64,000 bases of DNA from CAYPHY01 sp964410625 (GCA_964410625.1 CAYPHY010000003.1:186001-250000), one strand, 5' to 3'; counted from the stretch's first letter, positions 8,562 through 16,601 are shown. Notes: a model not told the origin generated them from the sequence alone. Numbers and translations are program-made.

Positions 8562-9991
8562 TAGCTTTTCCTCCCTAAGGCGGAGACGATGCGCGACATG
8601 CCCATGCCCAATGAGCCTTTGATCAACACAAAGTCGCCCGGTTGCACCACTTCTTCCAACAACGGAATCGCGCCCGGTGTGTCTTCAATCAGATGCACCT
8701 TATCGCGCGACATGCCGACGGCCAGCGCTTCTTGCCCAATCATCTTCCCGCGCCGGCCGACGGCGACTAAAATATCAGCGACATCGGCCGCTCGTCGCCC
8801 AATCAGCCGGTGGGCTTCCTCTTCCACCTGGCCCAGTTCCAACATATCGCCCAAAACGGCGATGCGGCGGCCGTCCAGGTCCTGCAATAAGTTCAAGGCC
8901 GCCATTGCTGAATCCGGGCTGGAATTATAAGTATCGTCAATCATAATAGAATCATTCGGCCCTGGAACGGCCACCAGCCGCAGTTGGTCGCTATTGGAGC
9001 TGAGGCCGGTGATAATTTCATCCCAGGACATTTTTTCCGCCAGACCAACGGCCGCTGCCCGCAACGCGGTGTGGACGTTATGCCGTCCCATCAACGGCAC
9101 GCGCACATTGAGCGTGGCGCGGCGGTGGTGGAGCCGGAAACGAACGCCATCCAATCCCATGGAGCGAATATTGTCGGCCCACAAATCGGCGCTGGGGTCG
9201 AGGCCATAGGTAAACACTCTCGCCTTCGTGTGGGCACCCATCTCCATCACGCGCTCATCATCTTTGTTGAGAATGGCAACGCCGTCGGCCGGTAACGCTT
9301 CAATCAACTCGCGCTTGGCTTCGATAATCGCCTCCATCGTCCCCAAGCGTTCCAGATGCACCGGGCCGACCATCGTCACCACGCCAATTTGCGGCATTGC
9401 CAGGCTACACAGCAGGCCGATCTCTCCTTTGGCATACATTCCCATCTCGACCACGATCCGCTCGTGTTGTGGGCGGATGTTGAGCAAGGTGAGGGGCAAG
9501 CCGATCTCGTTGTTCTGATTGCCTTCCGACTTCAGCGTGCGGAAGCGGCGCGACAAGACGGCATGGGTCAACTCTTTGGTCGAAGTCTTACCGACACTGC
9601 CGGTGATGGCGATGACACGAATCGGGAAACGCGCTCGCCAGCTACAGGCCGCGCTCTGCAACGCTTGCAATGTGTCGTCCACCAGCAGACACAACGGCCG
9701 CCCACCCGCCTGTGCCACCTGTGCTTGCACATTCGATTGGCGCGTGTCAACCAGCACCCACTTGTCGCCAGAAGCGGCCGTTGGCGGCCGTTCAACCAAC
9801 GCCGCAACCGCCCCACGCCGGAATGCCTCAGCCACAAAATCATGGCCGTCTACCTTCTCTCCGGCAAAGGCAGCAAACAGCGACCCGCGCTTAACCTCGC
9901 GGCTGTCAACCACCACCGACGCCACCCCCTTTTCCTTGCCGGTGGCCTCGTAATCTGTCAGTGCCGAAAGTATGTGACCCAGGTTTAACAT
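8561..9991 (-). CDS. murF: UDP-MurNAc-tripeptide--D-Ala-D-Ala ligase MurF
   Basis: MurF attaches the D-Ala-D-Ala dipeptide to the UDP-MurNAc tripeptide. N-terminal substrate domain VVVDSREVKRGSLFAAFAG, P-loop AITGSVGKTSTKEL, the segment EMGMYAKGEIGLL, LNKDDERVM and the C-terminal IDDTYNSSPDSAMAAL and AVLGDMLELG are visible. There is a 20-residue-longer loop around residues 80-110 (GDKWVLVDTRQSNVQAQVAQ). In most dcw clusters murE lies next to murF; here the upstream neighbour is ftsI, separated only by a repeat spacer. Its stop overlaps the mraY start. Confidence 0.95.
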   Translation of the reverse strand: MLNLGHILSALTDYEATGKEKGVASVVVDSREVKRGSLFAAFAGEKVDGHDFVAEAFRRGAVAALVERPPTAASGDKWVLVDTRQSNVQAQVAQAGGRPLCLLVDDTLQALQSAACSWRARFPIRVIAITGSVGKTSTKELTHAVLSRRFRTLKSEGNQNNEIGLPLTLLNIRPQHERIVVEMGMYAKGEIGLLCSLAMPQIGVVTMVGPVHLERLGTMEAIIEAKRELIEALPADGVAILNKDDERVMEMGAHTKARVFTYGLDPSADLWADNIRSMGLDGVRFRLHHRRATLNVRVPLMGRHNVHTALRAAAVGLAEKMSWDEIITGLSSNSDQLRLVAVPGPNDSIMIDDTYNSSPDSAMAALNLLQDLDGRRIAVLGDMLELGQVEEEAHRLIGRRAADVADILVAVGRRGKMIGQEALAVGMSRDKVHLIEDTPGAIPLLEEVVQPGDFVLIKGSLGMGMSRIVSALGRKS

Positions 9992-9996
9992 CTCGC

Positions 9997-10072
9997 TAAG
10001 AAGGAGACTGGGAGATTAGGAGACTGAGAGACTCAAACTAATCTCTCAATCTCTCAGTCTCCTAATCTCTAT
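9997..10072. repeat. GAGACTGGGAGATT-family repeat spacer (ftsI-murF)
   Basis: GGAGACTGGGAGATTAGGAG on the left and CTCTCAATCTCTCAGTCTCC on the right form an imperfect inverted repeat. It occupies the place where murE would be expected. Confidence 0.87.
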
Positions 10073-11766
10073 TGATTCTCCCTCGCCGCCGCAATCTCCG
10101 ATTTCAGCCGCGCCTCGTCGGGCGGGATGTCGAGCAGGACGACCAATTCTTGCGCCAGCTTAGAGAAGGCAGGCGCGGCCGTTTGCGAACCCCAGGGGGC
10201 CGAGGTCGGCCGGTCGAGCTTGACAAAGATCACAATCTCCGGTGCATCGGCCGGGAGCCAGCCGATGAAGGTGCCGATGACATCCGTTGGATGGTAAATG
10301 CCGTTCTCGGCGATTTGCGCCGTGCCCGTCTTTCCGGCTACGGTATAACCAGGGACGAGGGCGGCCTGTACTTCACGGCTGACGGCCGTGACCATCATCG
10401 CCGTCACTTGTTGCGCCGCTTCCGGGCTGACCGCCTGGCTGAGCACCGTTGGCTCATGGACAAAGACACCATTGCTGCCGTGAATCTCCTGCACCACATA
10501 GGGCTGCATCAGATAGCCATTGTTGGCAAGCGCGGCCGCGGCGGCCGTCATTTGCAGCGGGGTGACAGCCAACCCTTGTCCATAAGAGTCGGTTGCCAAC
10601 AAGGATTCGGTCCACAGTTCACTGCCGGGGAGTGGCATCAGGCCGGAGGCCTCAGACATCAAATCAATGCCCGTCGGCCGTCCAAAGTTAAAGCGCTGCA
10701 TGTAGTTGTAAAAAACGTCCGGCCCCATCCAGGTTGCCAGCGTCGCCGCACCCACGTTCAGCGAACGGGAGAGCAGCGTGGTCATATCCACCGTTCCCGG
10801 CGCGCTACGGTCCCAGTTGACGGTGCGATGCCCCCCTACTTCCAGGACGCCGTTATCTTGATAGGTGCTGTTGGGATTGACCGTACCGGAGTCGAGCGCG
10901 GCCGCCATGGTGATGATCTTCATCACCGAACCAGGCTCAAATTGCTTGCTGACCATCGGATTCAGCAGCAGGCTTTCCTCCGTCTCATAGAATTTATCTG
11001 GCGAGTAGCAAGGTTCGCTGGCCATCGCCAGGACCGCGCCGCTGCGCGGATTCATCACAATAATCGTCCCGCTGACCGCCCCATACTCGGCCAACGCTTC
11101 TTGTAAATGACGCTCGACGGTGTATTGGACGGTGCGATCAATCGTCAGTACGATGTCAGCCCCTTCCCGCGCTGTGACACTCGTTTGCTCTTCCAGCGGG
11201 GAGATATTGACTGTACCGCTGGCTGCCTCTCCGGCCAATTCACTCTGGTAGTAACCTTCAACCCCGCCACCACCGTTGTTGTCGAAGTCTACATAGCCGA
11301 GAACGTGACAAAGCAAATCCCCTTGCGGATAAAAGCGGCGGGGCAACGGGTCAAGCTGCAACCCATCGGTATCATCCAGATTACGAATGGCGTCGGCGAC
11401 CTCGGCCGACACGCGCCCTTCCAAAAGAACGTAAGGAGAGCCGGATTCCAACGCCGCCAGAATCTCATAGCGCGGCCGTTGCAAAATCGGGGACAGTTGG
11501 TTTGCCATCTCATCCGGGTCATTGATCAGATTGGGCGAGACACCGATCTGGTAATCCGCCTTGTTGGCCGCCAACACCGCTCCGTTGCGGTCGAAGATGA
11601 TCCCACGCTGCGGCCGTTCCACCACCGTCACCTGGTCCACCACCTTCTGCGCCCAGATTTCATCTTGCAACACCTGGAAAGCAAAAAGACGGCCGACCAC
11701 GACCAGCGTCGCCAGCGCCAATAGTCCGGCAATGATGAACATTCGTTTTTGTTGGCTACTGTTCAT
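10069..11766 (-). CDS. ftsI: Division-type penicillin-binding protein (FtsI/PBP2 class)
   Basis: This class B transpeptidase cross-links septal peptidoglycan. It has one N-terminal membrane anchor (about residues 8-30), a dimerisation domain starting RPQRGIIFDRNG, and a transpeptidase domain with SxxK as GSVMK (about residue 280), SxN as SLN in SRSLNVGA, and KTG in GKTGTAQ (about residue 477). No PASTA domain follows; the protein stops about 90 residues after KTG. The start is shared with the ftsL end (11-bp overlap). Position between ftsL and murF and the neighbouring ftsW support a divisome role rather than an elongasome one. Confidence 0.94.
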   Translation of the reverse strand: MNSSQQKRMFIIAGLLALATLVVVGRLFAFQVLQDEIWAQKVVDQVTVVERPQRGIIFDRNGAVLAANKADYQIGVSPNLINDPDEMANQLSPILQRPRYEILAALESGSPYVLLEGRVSAEVADAIRNLDDTDGLQLDPLPRRFYPQGDLLCHVLGYVDFDNNGGGGVEGYYQSELAGEAASGTVNISPLEEQTSVTAREGADIVLTIDRTVQYTVERHLQEALAEYGAVSGTIIVMNPRSGAVLAMASEPCYSPDKFYETEESLLLNPMVSKQFEPGSVMKIITMAAALDSGTVNPNSTYQDNGVLEVGGHRTVNWDRSAPGTVDMTTLLSRSLNVGAATLATWMGPDVFYNYMQRFNFGRPTGIDLMSEASGLMPLPGSELWTESLLATDSYGQGLAVTPLQMTAAAAALANNGYLMQPYVVQEIHGSNGVFVHEPTVLSQAVSPEAAQQVTAMMVTAVSREVQAALVPGYTVAGKTGTAQIAENGIYHPTDVIGTFIGWLPADAPEIVIFVKLDRPTSAPWGSQTAAPAFSKLAQELVVLLDIPPDEARLKSEIAAARENQ

Positions 11767-12226
11767 TCGCGCTTCCTTGTATCAGGGCGTTGACGCTTTG
11801 GCGGAGCGTCAACCAGACCGCTTCCCGCATCGTTTCTGGCGCGATCGGCGCTGTCTCGGCCGGTGCGGGGGGTTGGGGAGCCACTTCTTCCAGCGGGTAG
11901 CCAGGGATAACAATGTACTCGATCTCATCCGGTTGTGCCGGTTGGAAGCCCAGCCGGGTAGCATCTTGTTGCAGCCGTTCCAACGATTGTGCCTCGGCGA
12001 TCTCCCGTTCCAGTTCGCCATTGACCCGCTTCAATTCGTCCAGGTCACTCTGCTGGATTTGTACCCGGCGGCCGATGGCGGCGATGCGGCTGGCCTGGTT
12101 CAAATAGATCGCCCCCAACAAAGCGGCCAGGACGAGGATTACACCCCATCCAGCGACTGCCTGGGCTTCGGTCAGCCAGCCCAGTCGCCGCGCCAGTTCA
12201 CGCGCCTGGTTTCTAGGCGAAGCCAT
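11756..12226 (-). CDS. ftsL: FtsL-like divisome protein
   Basis: A short bitopic protein of about 156 residues: cytoplasmic basic N-terminus (RNQARELARRLG), one membrane helix (about residues 24-43, GVILVLAALLGAIYLN), then a heptad-rich helix (QQSDLDELKRVNGELEREI) and a Pro/Ala-rich tail. This is the FtsL/DivIC layout, and sequence identity is naturally low in this family, so the call rests on topology and on its place between rsmH and ftsI. The frame is open 48 codons further upstream, but that part is Arg-rich shadow of rsmH. The ATG at 12224-12226 gives a 14-bp overlap with rsmH and is preferred. Confidence 0.78.
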   Translation of the reverse strand: MASPRNQARELARRLGWLTEAQAVAGWGVILVLAALLGAIYLNQASRIAAIGRRVQIQQSDLDELKRVNGELEREIAEAQSLERLQQDATRLGFQPAQPDEIEYIVIPGYPLEEVAPQPPAPAETAPIAPETMREAVWLTLRQSVNALIQGSANEQ

Positions 12227-13196
12227 AGCCCACCTCCTTCCCAGCCTGCGGGGCGAGTCGTTCGGCCACGCGCAAGCGCGCGCTGCGGCTGCGCGGGTTG
12301 GCGGCGATCTCCTCGGCCGACGCCTTGATCGCCTTCCGCACCACCAATCGCAAACTGGCCTGCGCGTCACACGTGCAAACCGGCTGTTGCGGCGGGCAGA
12401 TGCAATCCTGATTCAGACGGCGCATAAACTGCTTCACAATTCGATCTTCCAGCGAGTGGAAAGCGATCACCAACAAGCGGCCGCCCGGACGTAACAGGGA
12501 AACGGCCGCCTTCAATCCCGCCTCGACAAGCTCCAACTCCTGGTTGACAGCGATCCGCAACGCCTGAAAGACGCGCGTCGCCGGATGAATGCGCTCGCGT
12601 CGTCTTGCCTTTCCGGCAATCAGATCGGCCAATTCCTTCGTTGTCGTCAGTGGGCGGTTAGCGACGATCAGCCGAGCCAGCCGTCGGCTGTGCGGTTCTT
12701 CACCATAGCGATAGATGAGATCAGCCAGCTCTTGTTCGGGGAGGGTGTTGAGCAACTCGGCCGCCGTGGTTGGTTGCGCCGGATCAAAGCGCATATCCAG
12801 CGGCCCTTCCTTTAGAAAGGAGAAGCCACGCTGCGGATCGGCCAGTTGGCGCGAGGACAAGCCCAGATCGAGCAAAACACCGTCAACGGGCGCAAACGCC
12901 ATGTCGGCCGCGACTTCCGCCATCTGGCTATAGCTGTCGTTGACAAAGTGGACACGCCCCTCAAATTCAGCGAGCCGTTGCCGGGCAAAGGCGATCGCTT
13001 CCTGGTCGCGGTCGAAGGCCAGCACCTGCCCATCAGGGGCCGAGCGTTCGAGCAAACCCAGCGTGTGACCACCAGCCCCGACAGTGCCGTCAATATAACG
13101 GCCGCCGGGGCGAGGCTGCATGAACTCCATCACCTCATGGTATAAGACCGGGACATGGCCCTCTGCGTCATCCACTCCATTTGCCATCGCTAACAT
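12213..13196 (-). CDS. rsmH: 16S rRNA m4C1402 methyltransferase RsmH (MraW)
   Basis: RsmH N4-methylates C1402 in the 16S rRNA decoding site with SAM. Motifs: HVPVLYHEVMEF at the start, SAM loop DGTVGAGGHTLGLLE, FDRDQEAI, GVLLDLGLSSRQLADPQRGFSF, and the C-terminal LRPGGRLLVIAFHSLEDRIVK. It carries the CICPPQQPVCTC-type Cys-rich segment seen in many RsmH proteins. Length 327 is typical. Second gene of the mraZ operon; a later Met (13187) is an alternative start three codons in. The junction to mraZ contains an ACACCAATA repeat. Confidence 0.95.
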   Translation of the reverse strand: MLAMANGVDDAEGHVPVLYHEVMEFMQPRPGGRYIDGTVGAGGHTLGLLERSAPDGQVLAFDRDQEAIAFARQRLAEFEGRVHFVNDSYSQMAEVAADMAFAPVDGVLLDLGLSSRQLADPQRGFSFLKEGPLDMRFDPAQPTTAAELLNTLPEQELADLIYRYGEEPHSRRLARLIVANRPLTTTKELADLIAGKARRRERIHPATRVFQALRIAVNQELELVEAGLKAAVSLLRPGGRLLVIAFHSLEDRIVKQFMRRLNQDCICPPQQPVCTCDAQASLRLVVRKAIKASAEEIAANPRSRSARLRVAERLAPQAGKEVGYGFA

Positions 13197-13222
13197 TGTC
13201 CAAAAAACCGACTTCCTCTACC

Positions 13223-13260
13223 GAATAGACCAATAAACCACTACACCAATATACACAGGG
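13223..13260. repeat. ACACCAATA-family repeat in mraZ-rsmH spacer
   Basis: Units such as AATAGACCAATAAACC and CTACACCAATATACAC occur on the plus strand. Only one arm is evident here. The same family recurs at 21717-21808 and 23678-23780. Confidence 0.7.
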
Positions 13261-13267
13261 TCGTTAT

Positions 13268-13693
13268 TTAGATTCCCAACGCCTGCCAACGATCGGCCGC
13301 TGGTTCGCTTTCAATCGTTTCACGCATCACCTGCCACAAATCGCTGTTCCAAATTTCGGCGTAATTAAAGTTGCCGGTGATCACCACTTCCCCGTTTATC
13401 CCGGCAAACTCGCGAAGATAGGGAGGAATTAAGATCCGTCCTTGCCGGTCGGGGACCAGGTCTATCGCTCCGGAAAAAACACGGCGGCGAAATTCACGGG
13501 CGTTGGGGTCGGCCATCGGCAAGCGATTGACGCGCTCGGCCAACTCCTGCCACCCTTCAAGCGTAAAGGCCATCAGGTTTTGGTCAAAGCCGCGCGTCAC
13601 CACGACCCCGGCCGCCAACAGACCGCGAAACTTGGCCGGGATGGTCAGTCGCCCCTTATTATCAATCGTGTGTGAAAATTCGCCTAAGAACAT
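13268..13693 (-). CDS. mraZ: Transcriptional regulator MraZ
   Basis: MraZ is a ring-forming AbrB-fold repressor of the dcw operon. The protein (141 residues) has two tandem MraZ/SpoVT-AbrB half-domains: the first begins FLGEFSHTIDNKGRLTIPAKFR and the second includes DRQGRILIPPYLREFAGI. DNA contacts in the family come from the DxxGR motif, present twice here (DNKGR and DRQGR). It is the first gene of the minus-strand cluster, and three MraZ-type operator repeats lie 158-190 bp upstream, which fits autoregulation. Confidence 0.95.
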   Translation of the reverse strand: MFLGEFSHTIDNKGRLTIPAKFRGLLAAGVVVTRGFDQNLMAFTLEGWQELAERVNRLPMADPNAREFRRRVFSGAIDLVPDRQGRILIPPYLREFAGINGEVVITGNFNYAEIWNSDLWQVMRETIESEPAADRWQALGI

Positions 13694-13730
13694 CTGCTTC
13701 TTTTAATAGAACTTCTATAAGCCACTAAGC

Positions 13731-13800
13731 AACCGGGTTTCTGTCAATGAGTGGTTTTCTTCTTTATAAAAAGCAGAGAGACCCGATTTCTAGTTATTAG
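13731..13800. repeat. Degenerate GAAACCGGGTTTC pair in the mraZ leader
   Basis: AACCGGGTTTCTG at 13731-13743 and GAGACCCGATTTCT near 13787-13800 are imperfect inverted copies of the element that forms the hairpins at 44857 and 50349. Here the pair lies in the untranslated leader, not after a gene. Confidence 0.5.
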
Positions 13801-13850
13801 AACAAATGTTCGCATTGCTCCATTTTAACATGGTTTTCGTCAAACGATGC

Positions 13851-13885
13851 GCTCATTTGCCCCACTTTGCCCCACTTTTCACCAC
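13851..13885 (-). promoter_or_regulatory. MraZ operator: three TGGGN-type repeats at 10-bp spacing
   Basis: Read on the minus strand the site is GTGGTGAAAA, then GTGGGGCAAA twice, then TGAGCGC: the GTGG cores fall exactly 10 bp apart. Published MraZ boxes are TGGGN repeats separated by 5 nt, the same period. The site lies just downstream of the predicted -10 box, well placed for repression. Confidence 0.75.
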
Positions 13886-13895
13886 AATATGCCAT

Positions 13896-13924
13896 AGTAT
13901 ACACCATCCCCCTGTTTATGTGAA
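13896..13924 (-). promoter_or_regulatory. Predicted sigma70-type promoter of the dcw operon
   Basis: TTCACA (13924-13919) and TATACT (13901-13896) on the minus strand are 17 bp apart, each one mismatch from consensus. Transcription would start near 13889, directly before the MraZ boxes, giving a leader of about 195 nt. Confidence 0.6.
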
Positions 13925-14196
13925 GCGAATCCACCACCAATTAGATTAAAATATTGAAGATGTATCTATTTCTATATCTGTTGTTGTCATTATGGCTTAA
14001 ATGGACATAATAGTGGGCTTAGTTGACATATCTCACACAACTTATTTATCACTTTATTGGGTCGTTGATAGCGTTGATGAACGACAATTGGAAGCACCAC
14101 TGTCTGGTTCCAGCTTGTAGATGAAAAGGGGCGTGAAGGGCAAGGCTTGGCGCCAACTATCAGCCAGGGTGGAAACAGCGTGGTTGGAGGGAAGAG

Positions 14197-15027
14197 ATGA
14201 AGAAATACATCCACATTTCTGTTTTGTGTCTTAGCGTGCTGCTTTTGCTTTCTGCTTGCCAGCTTGATAATAATCCCGCCCCCACACCAACAATCGCGCC
14301 CCTCACGGATAGTGGGGATCAGGTAGCACAAGGCGACGCTTTGCCTACACCAACGGCCGTCGCTGCCAGCGGCAATGATGATTCGGGCGTATCCCAACCC
14401 CAACCGGAAGGAGAAGGGGGGGAAACGGCCGCCACTGGTGACGCTTACCCCGCACCCTATCCCGCTCCAGGCGAAGGGACACCGGAGGCTGAAGAGTCGC
14501 CGACGGCCGAAGCGTCGCCCGATGCGCCGTCCGATGAGCCATCACCGACCAGCACAGGCGAGGAAGCACCAGAGGCAACAGAAACGGCCGAAGCCACACC
14601 AGAAGCCAGCCCAGATGCCACCACCGAGCCAACGGCCGCCCCAACAACCGTTCCGGTTACACCAGGGACGACGATTCAACATACCGTGACCGAAGGGGAA
14701 TGGTTGTTGCAGATTTCACGCTGCTATGGCACGAGTTATGCGGCCGTTCTCCAGGCGAACCGCAACATCGCCAATCCTAACCGGATATTGCCAGGGTGGC
14801 AGGTGACCGTCCCCAACGCCGGAAGCCAGGGGGCGATCATCGGCCCGCCCTGTGTGCTCCCCTATGTGGTGCAGCCAGGGGATACTTTTGGCGCATTGGC
14901 GCAACGGTACGGGACAACGGCGGCCATCTTACAACTGGCGAATCCGGGGCCATTGCTCGCCGGAGAGACGATCTTCGTGCCAAACATCGCTGCCGAACCA
15001 ACGCCGACGGCTACACCAGCGCCATAG
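14197..15027 (+). CDS. Lipoprotein with two LysM domains
   Basis: A lipoprotein signal peptide ends in LLSAC with the acylated Cys at residue 21. Residues 30-160 are a low-complexity linker rich in Pro, Thr, Glu and Ala (TAEATPEASPDATTEP). Two LysM modules follow: about residues 163-205 (HTVTEGEWLLQISRCYGTSY, then ILPGWQVTVPN) and 222-268 (YVVQPGDTFGALAQRYGT, then LAGETIFVPN). LysM binds GlcNAc-containing glycans, so the protein probably tethers to peptidoglycan from the outer face of the membrane. The linker suits crossing a thick wall. It is divergent from mraZ, and a GTTGGAGGGAAGAG stretch precedes the ATG. No catalytic domain is seen. Confidence 0.85.
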   Translation: MKKYIHISVLCLSVLLLLSACQLDNNPAPTPTIAPLTDSGDQVAQGDALPTPTAVAASGNDDSGVSQPQPEGEGGETAATGDAYPAPYPAPGEGTPEAEESPTAEASPDAPSDEPSPTSTGEEAPEATETAEATPEASPDATTEPTAAPTTVPVTPGTTIQHTVTEGEWLLQISRCYGTSYAAVLQANRNIANPNRILPGWQVTVPNAGSQGAIIGPPCVLPYVVQPGDTFGALAQRYGTTAAILQLANPGPLLAGETIFVPNIAAEPTPTATPAP

Positions 15028-15035
15028 TTAAGCAG

Positions 15036-15118
15036 AGGGTTTAACGCAGAGGCGCAGAGAGGCAGAGACACAGAGGATTGTATTCATTATCCTTTCTCTG
15101 CGGGCCTGCGTCTTTGCA
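15036..15118. repeat. CGCAGAGG-family repeat, inverted layout
   Basis: Left units ACGCAGAGGCGCAGAGAGGC and right units CTTTCTCTGCGGGCCTGCG form a degenerate hairpin between two convergent genes (14197-15027 plus, 15141-15995 minus), so it may also act as a transcription end. Confidence 0.65.
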
Positions 15119-15140
15119 TTATTTGATTCAGCTAGTTGTT

Positions 15141-15995
15141 TTATCTCGTGATTGGCCCCGAGGTGGTCTCTGTGTCGCTGCCTTCGGCCGTTGCTGCGGC
15201 CGCGTGCATCCAGGCGATCAAATCCTCAATCCGGTTGCGCCGGTAAAGGTACTGTAACAGGCTGCGAACCTTTTCCTTTTTGCTGCCTGCCCCCAGCGTC
15301 TCCCAATCAATACCCAGATCGGCCGCTATTTGCTCTAACTGTCCCAGATCATAGTGCGCCAGCAAATATTGGCGCAAGACCGTCGGGGGGGATTCGGCAT
15401 TCACTTTTTCCAGGCGTGGCAAATGCTCCGGCGGTAGGGGGGTAAGGATGCGTTCAATCGCCAATGCCAGCGCGTGCCCTTTCCCTTGCTGCTCGGCCGT
15501 GTCCATAATGTTGATCGCCAATTGGGAAAGATTTTGGTCAAGCGTGACCACTTCCGATTCGGGAATTTCCAGATCAAACATCAGGTCGAGCACATCCTCG
15601 CGGCCGAAGCGTTGCCGTATCTGGTCATAGAGCATCTGCCGGTCAACGCCCAGGTCGTCACGCGTTTTGGCTGCCGGTATAGCCGTGGTAGGGGCCGCGC
15701 GAACAACCATCGGCACGCCTCCGGCCACTCGTTCCGTTGGTTCGCCAACCATCGGCCGCAGCATCGCCCACAACCAGACTGCACCACCGGCAAAGAGAAA
15801 CCCGGCGATGATATAAAAGAAGAAGCCCAAATTACCGAGCATCTGTTCCCGGTTGAATGTGCCGAGGAAGGTATCCAGCAGGACGGCCGTTGTCACCGCC
15901 AGCAGCCCAATCGCGTTGGCCGGTTTCGGCCGTCGCAAAAAAAGGACCAAAAAAGCGATCACCACGATCAACTTGAGAATGATAAATACGATCAT
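15141..15995 (-). CDS. Membrane protein with two death-fold-like effector-associated domains
   Basis: Three membrane helices occupy about residues 2-20, 26-47 and 55-78, followed by a linker and a cytoplasmic half with two helical modules. Module A (about 118-185) has YDQIRQRFGREDVLDLMFDL then NLSQLAINIMDTAEQQGKG. Module B (about 206-266) has VLRQYLLAHYDLGQLEQIA, DLGIDWETLGAGSKKEK and LLQYLYRRNRIEDLI. The pattern of a DLGIDxExLxGxxKxxK loop ending in a YLxRRxRxxDLI helix is what I recognise from the effector-associated domains (EADs) of NTPase-based bacterial conflict systems. No effector or NTPase domain is fused or adjacent. The EAD call is by pattern, not by search. Function is unknown; a membrane-anchored adaptor is an inference. 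Confidence 0.6.
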   Translation of the reverse strand: MIVFIILKLIVVIAFLVLFLRRPKPANAIGLLAVTTAVLLDTFLGTFNREQMLGNLGFFFYIIAGFLFAGGAVWLWAMLRPMVGEPTERVAGGVPMVVRAAPTTAIPAAKTRDDLGVDRQMLYDQIRQRFGREDVLDLMFDLEIPESEVVTLDQNLSQLAINIMDTAEQQGKGHALALAIERILTPLPPEHLPRLEKVNAESPPTVLRQYLLAHYDLGQLEQIAADLGIDWETLGAGSKKEKVRSLLQYLYRRNRIEDLIAWMHAAAATAEGSDTETTSGPITR

Positions 15996-16209
15996 AAGCG
16001 GATGGATTGTAGCACTCGCCTTCCGTTCGGCAACTGTGCTATGATTTCAGCAATGGATTAAGAAATAAACGGATTGCTTAGGAGCCGTGTTGCTTGTCCA
16101 TCATGCCTTCTGAGAGGTGGCGATTTGCAACTATGGAGCAGATACCGCGTAGTACAAGATATGAAAACCCGCGTGATCCGCGTAACTGTTTACAGAGGAG
16201 AGCTAAGAA

Positions 16210-16566
16210 GTGACGAAAAAAACAACCAATAACCGCGTGAAAGAGCCGGGCTTTTGGGCTGAGATTTGGCAACAAGTGCGTTTAGTCTACTATCTGATGC
16301 GCGACCGCGATGTACCCATCTATCTGAAACTCCTGCCCTTTTTGGCGCTCGGCTATCTCATCTTTCCACTTGATTTCCTGCCTGATATTGCGCCGGTCAT
16401 CGGCCAGCTTGACGATCTCACGGTGTTGTTGCTTGGCGCAAAGGTCTTTGTCGAACTGGCCCCGCAAGATATAGTCGCTCGTTATCAGGAGCAACTACGC
16501 CAGGGTGATGGGGTGTCGGAAAAAATCATCATTGAACACCCGGAAAAGGAGAAGGAGAAGGGATGA
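16210..16566 (+). CDS. DUF1232 (YkvA-type) small membrane protein
   Basis: A 118-residue protein with a GTG start, supported by GAGGAGAG 8 bp upstream. The core KLLPFLALGYLIFPLDFLPDI, followed by GQLDDLTVLLLGAKVF, is the DUF1232 signature (Y-x-x-x-P-x-D-x-x-P-D and DDL). The central helix pair is hydrophobic and probably membrane-embedded; the C-terminus is charged. The molecular function of the family is not established. It is isolated between two minus-strand genes. Its stop is followed at once by a GATGAAGG-type repeat. Confidence 0.85.
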   Translation: MTKKTTNNRVKEPGFWAEIWQQVRLVYYLMRDRDVPIYLKLLPFLALGYLIFPLDFLPDIAPVIGQLDDLTVLLLGAKVFVELAPQDIVARYQEQLRQGDGVSEKIIIEHPEKEKEKG

Positions 16567-16600
16567 GGGTTGAAGGATGAAGGGTGAAGGATGAGAGCGC
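16561..16600. repeat. GGATGAAGG-family repeat
   Basis: GGATGAGGGTTGAAGGATG and further GATGAAGG units fill the gap between the convergent DUF1232 gene and murJ. The family recurs at 43556-43580 and as complement at 4876-4895. Confidence 0.7.
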
Positions 16601-16601
16601 T

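Larger units (their letters stand above)
13694..14196. other. Divergent intergenic region mraZ / LysM lipoprotein
   Basis: No credible gene is present. It holds the mra promoter, the MraZ boxes and the GAAACCGGG leader element. A possible plus-strand promoter for the lipoprotein is TTGACA at 14023-14028 with a weak TTATCA 17 bp later. An AT-rich stretch spans about 13925-14060. Confidence 0.6.

Noticed and set aside
10072..11106. 344-codon plus-strand open frame inside ftsI
   Set aside because: Shadow of the FtsI transpeptidase gene; Arg/His-rich without any domain.
13990..14403. 137-codon minus-strand open frame overlapping the LysM lipoprotein
   Set aside because: Overlaps a clear lipoprotein signal sequence on the other strand; no motif.
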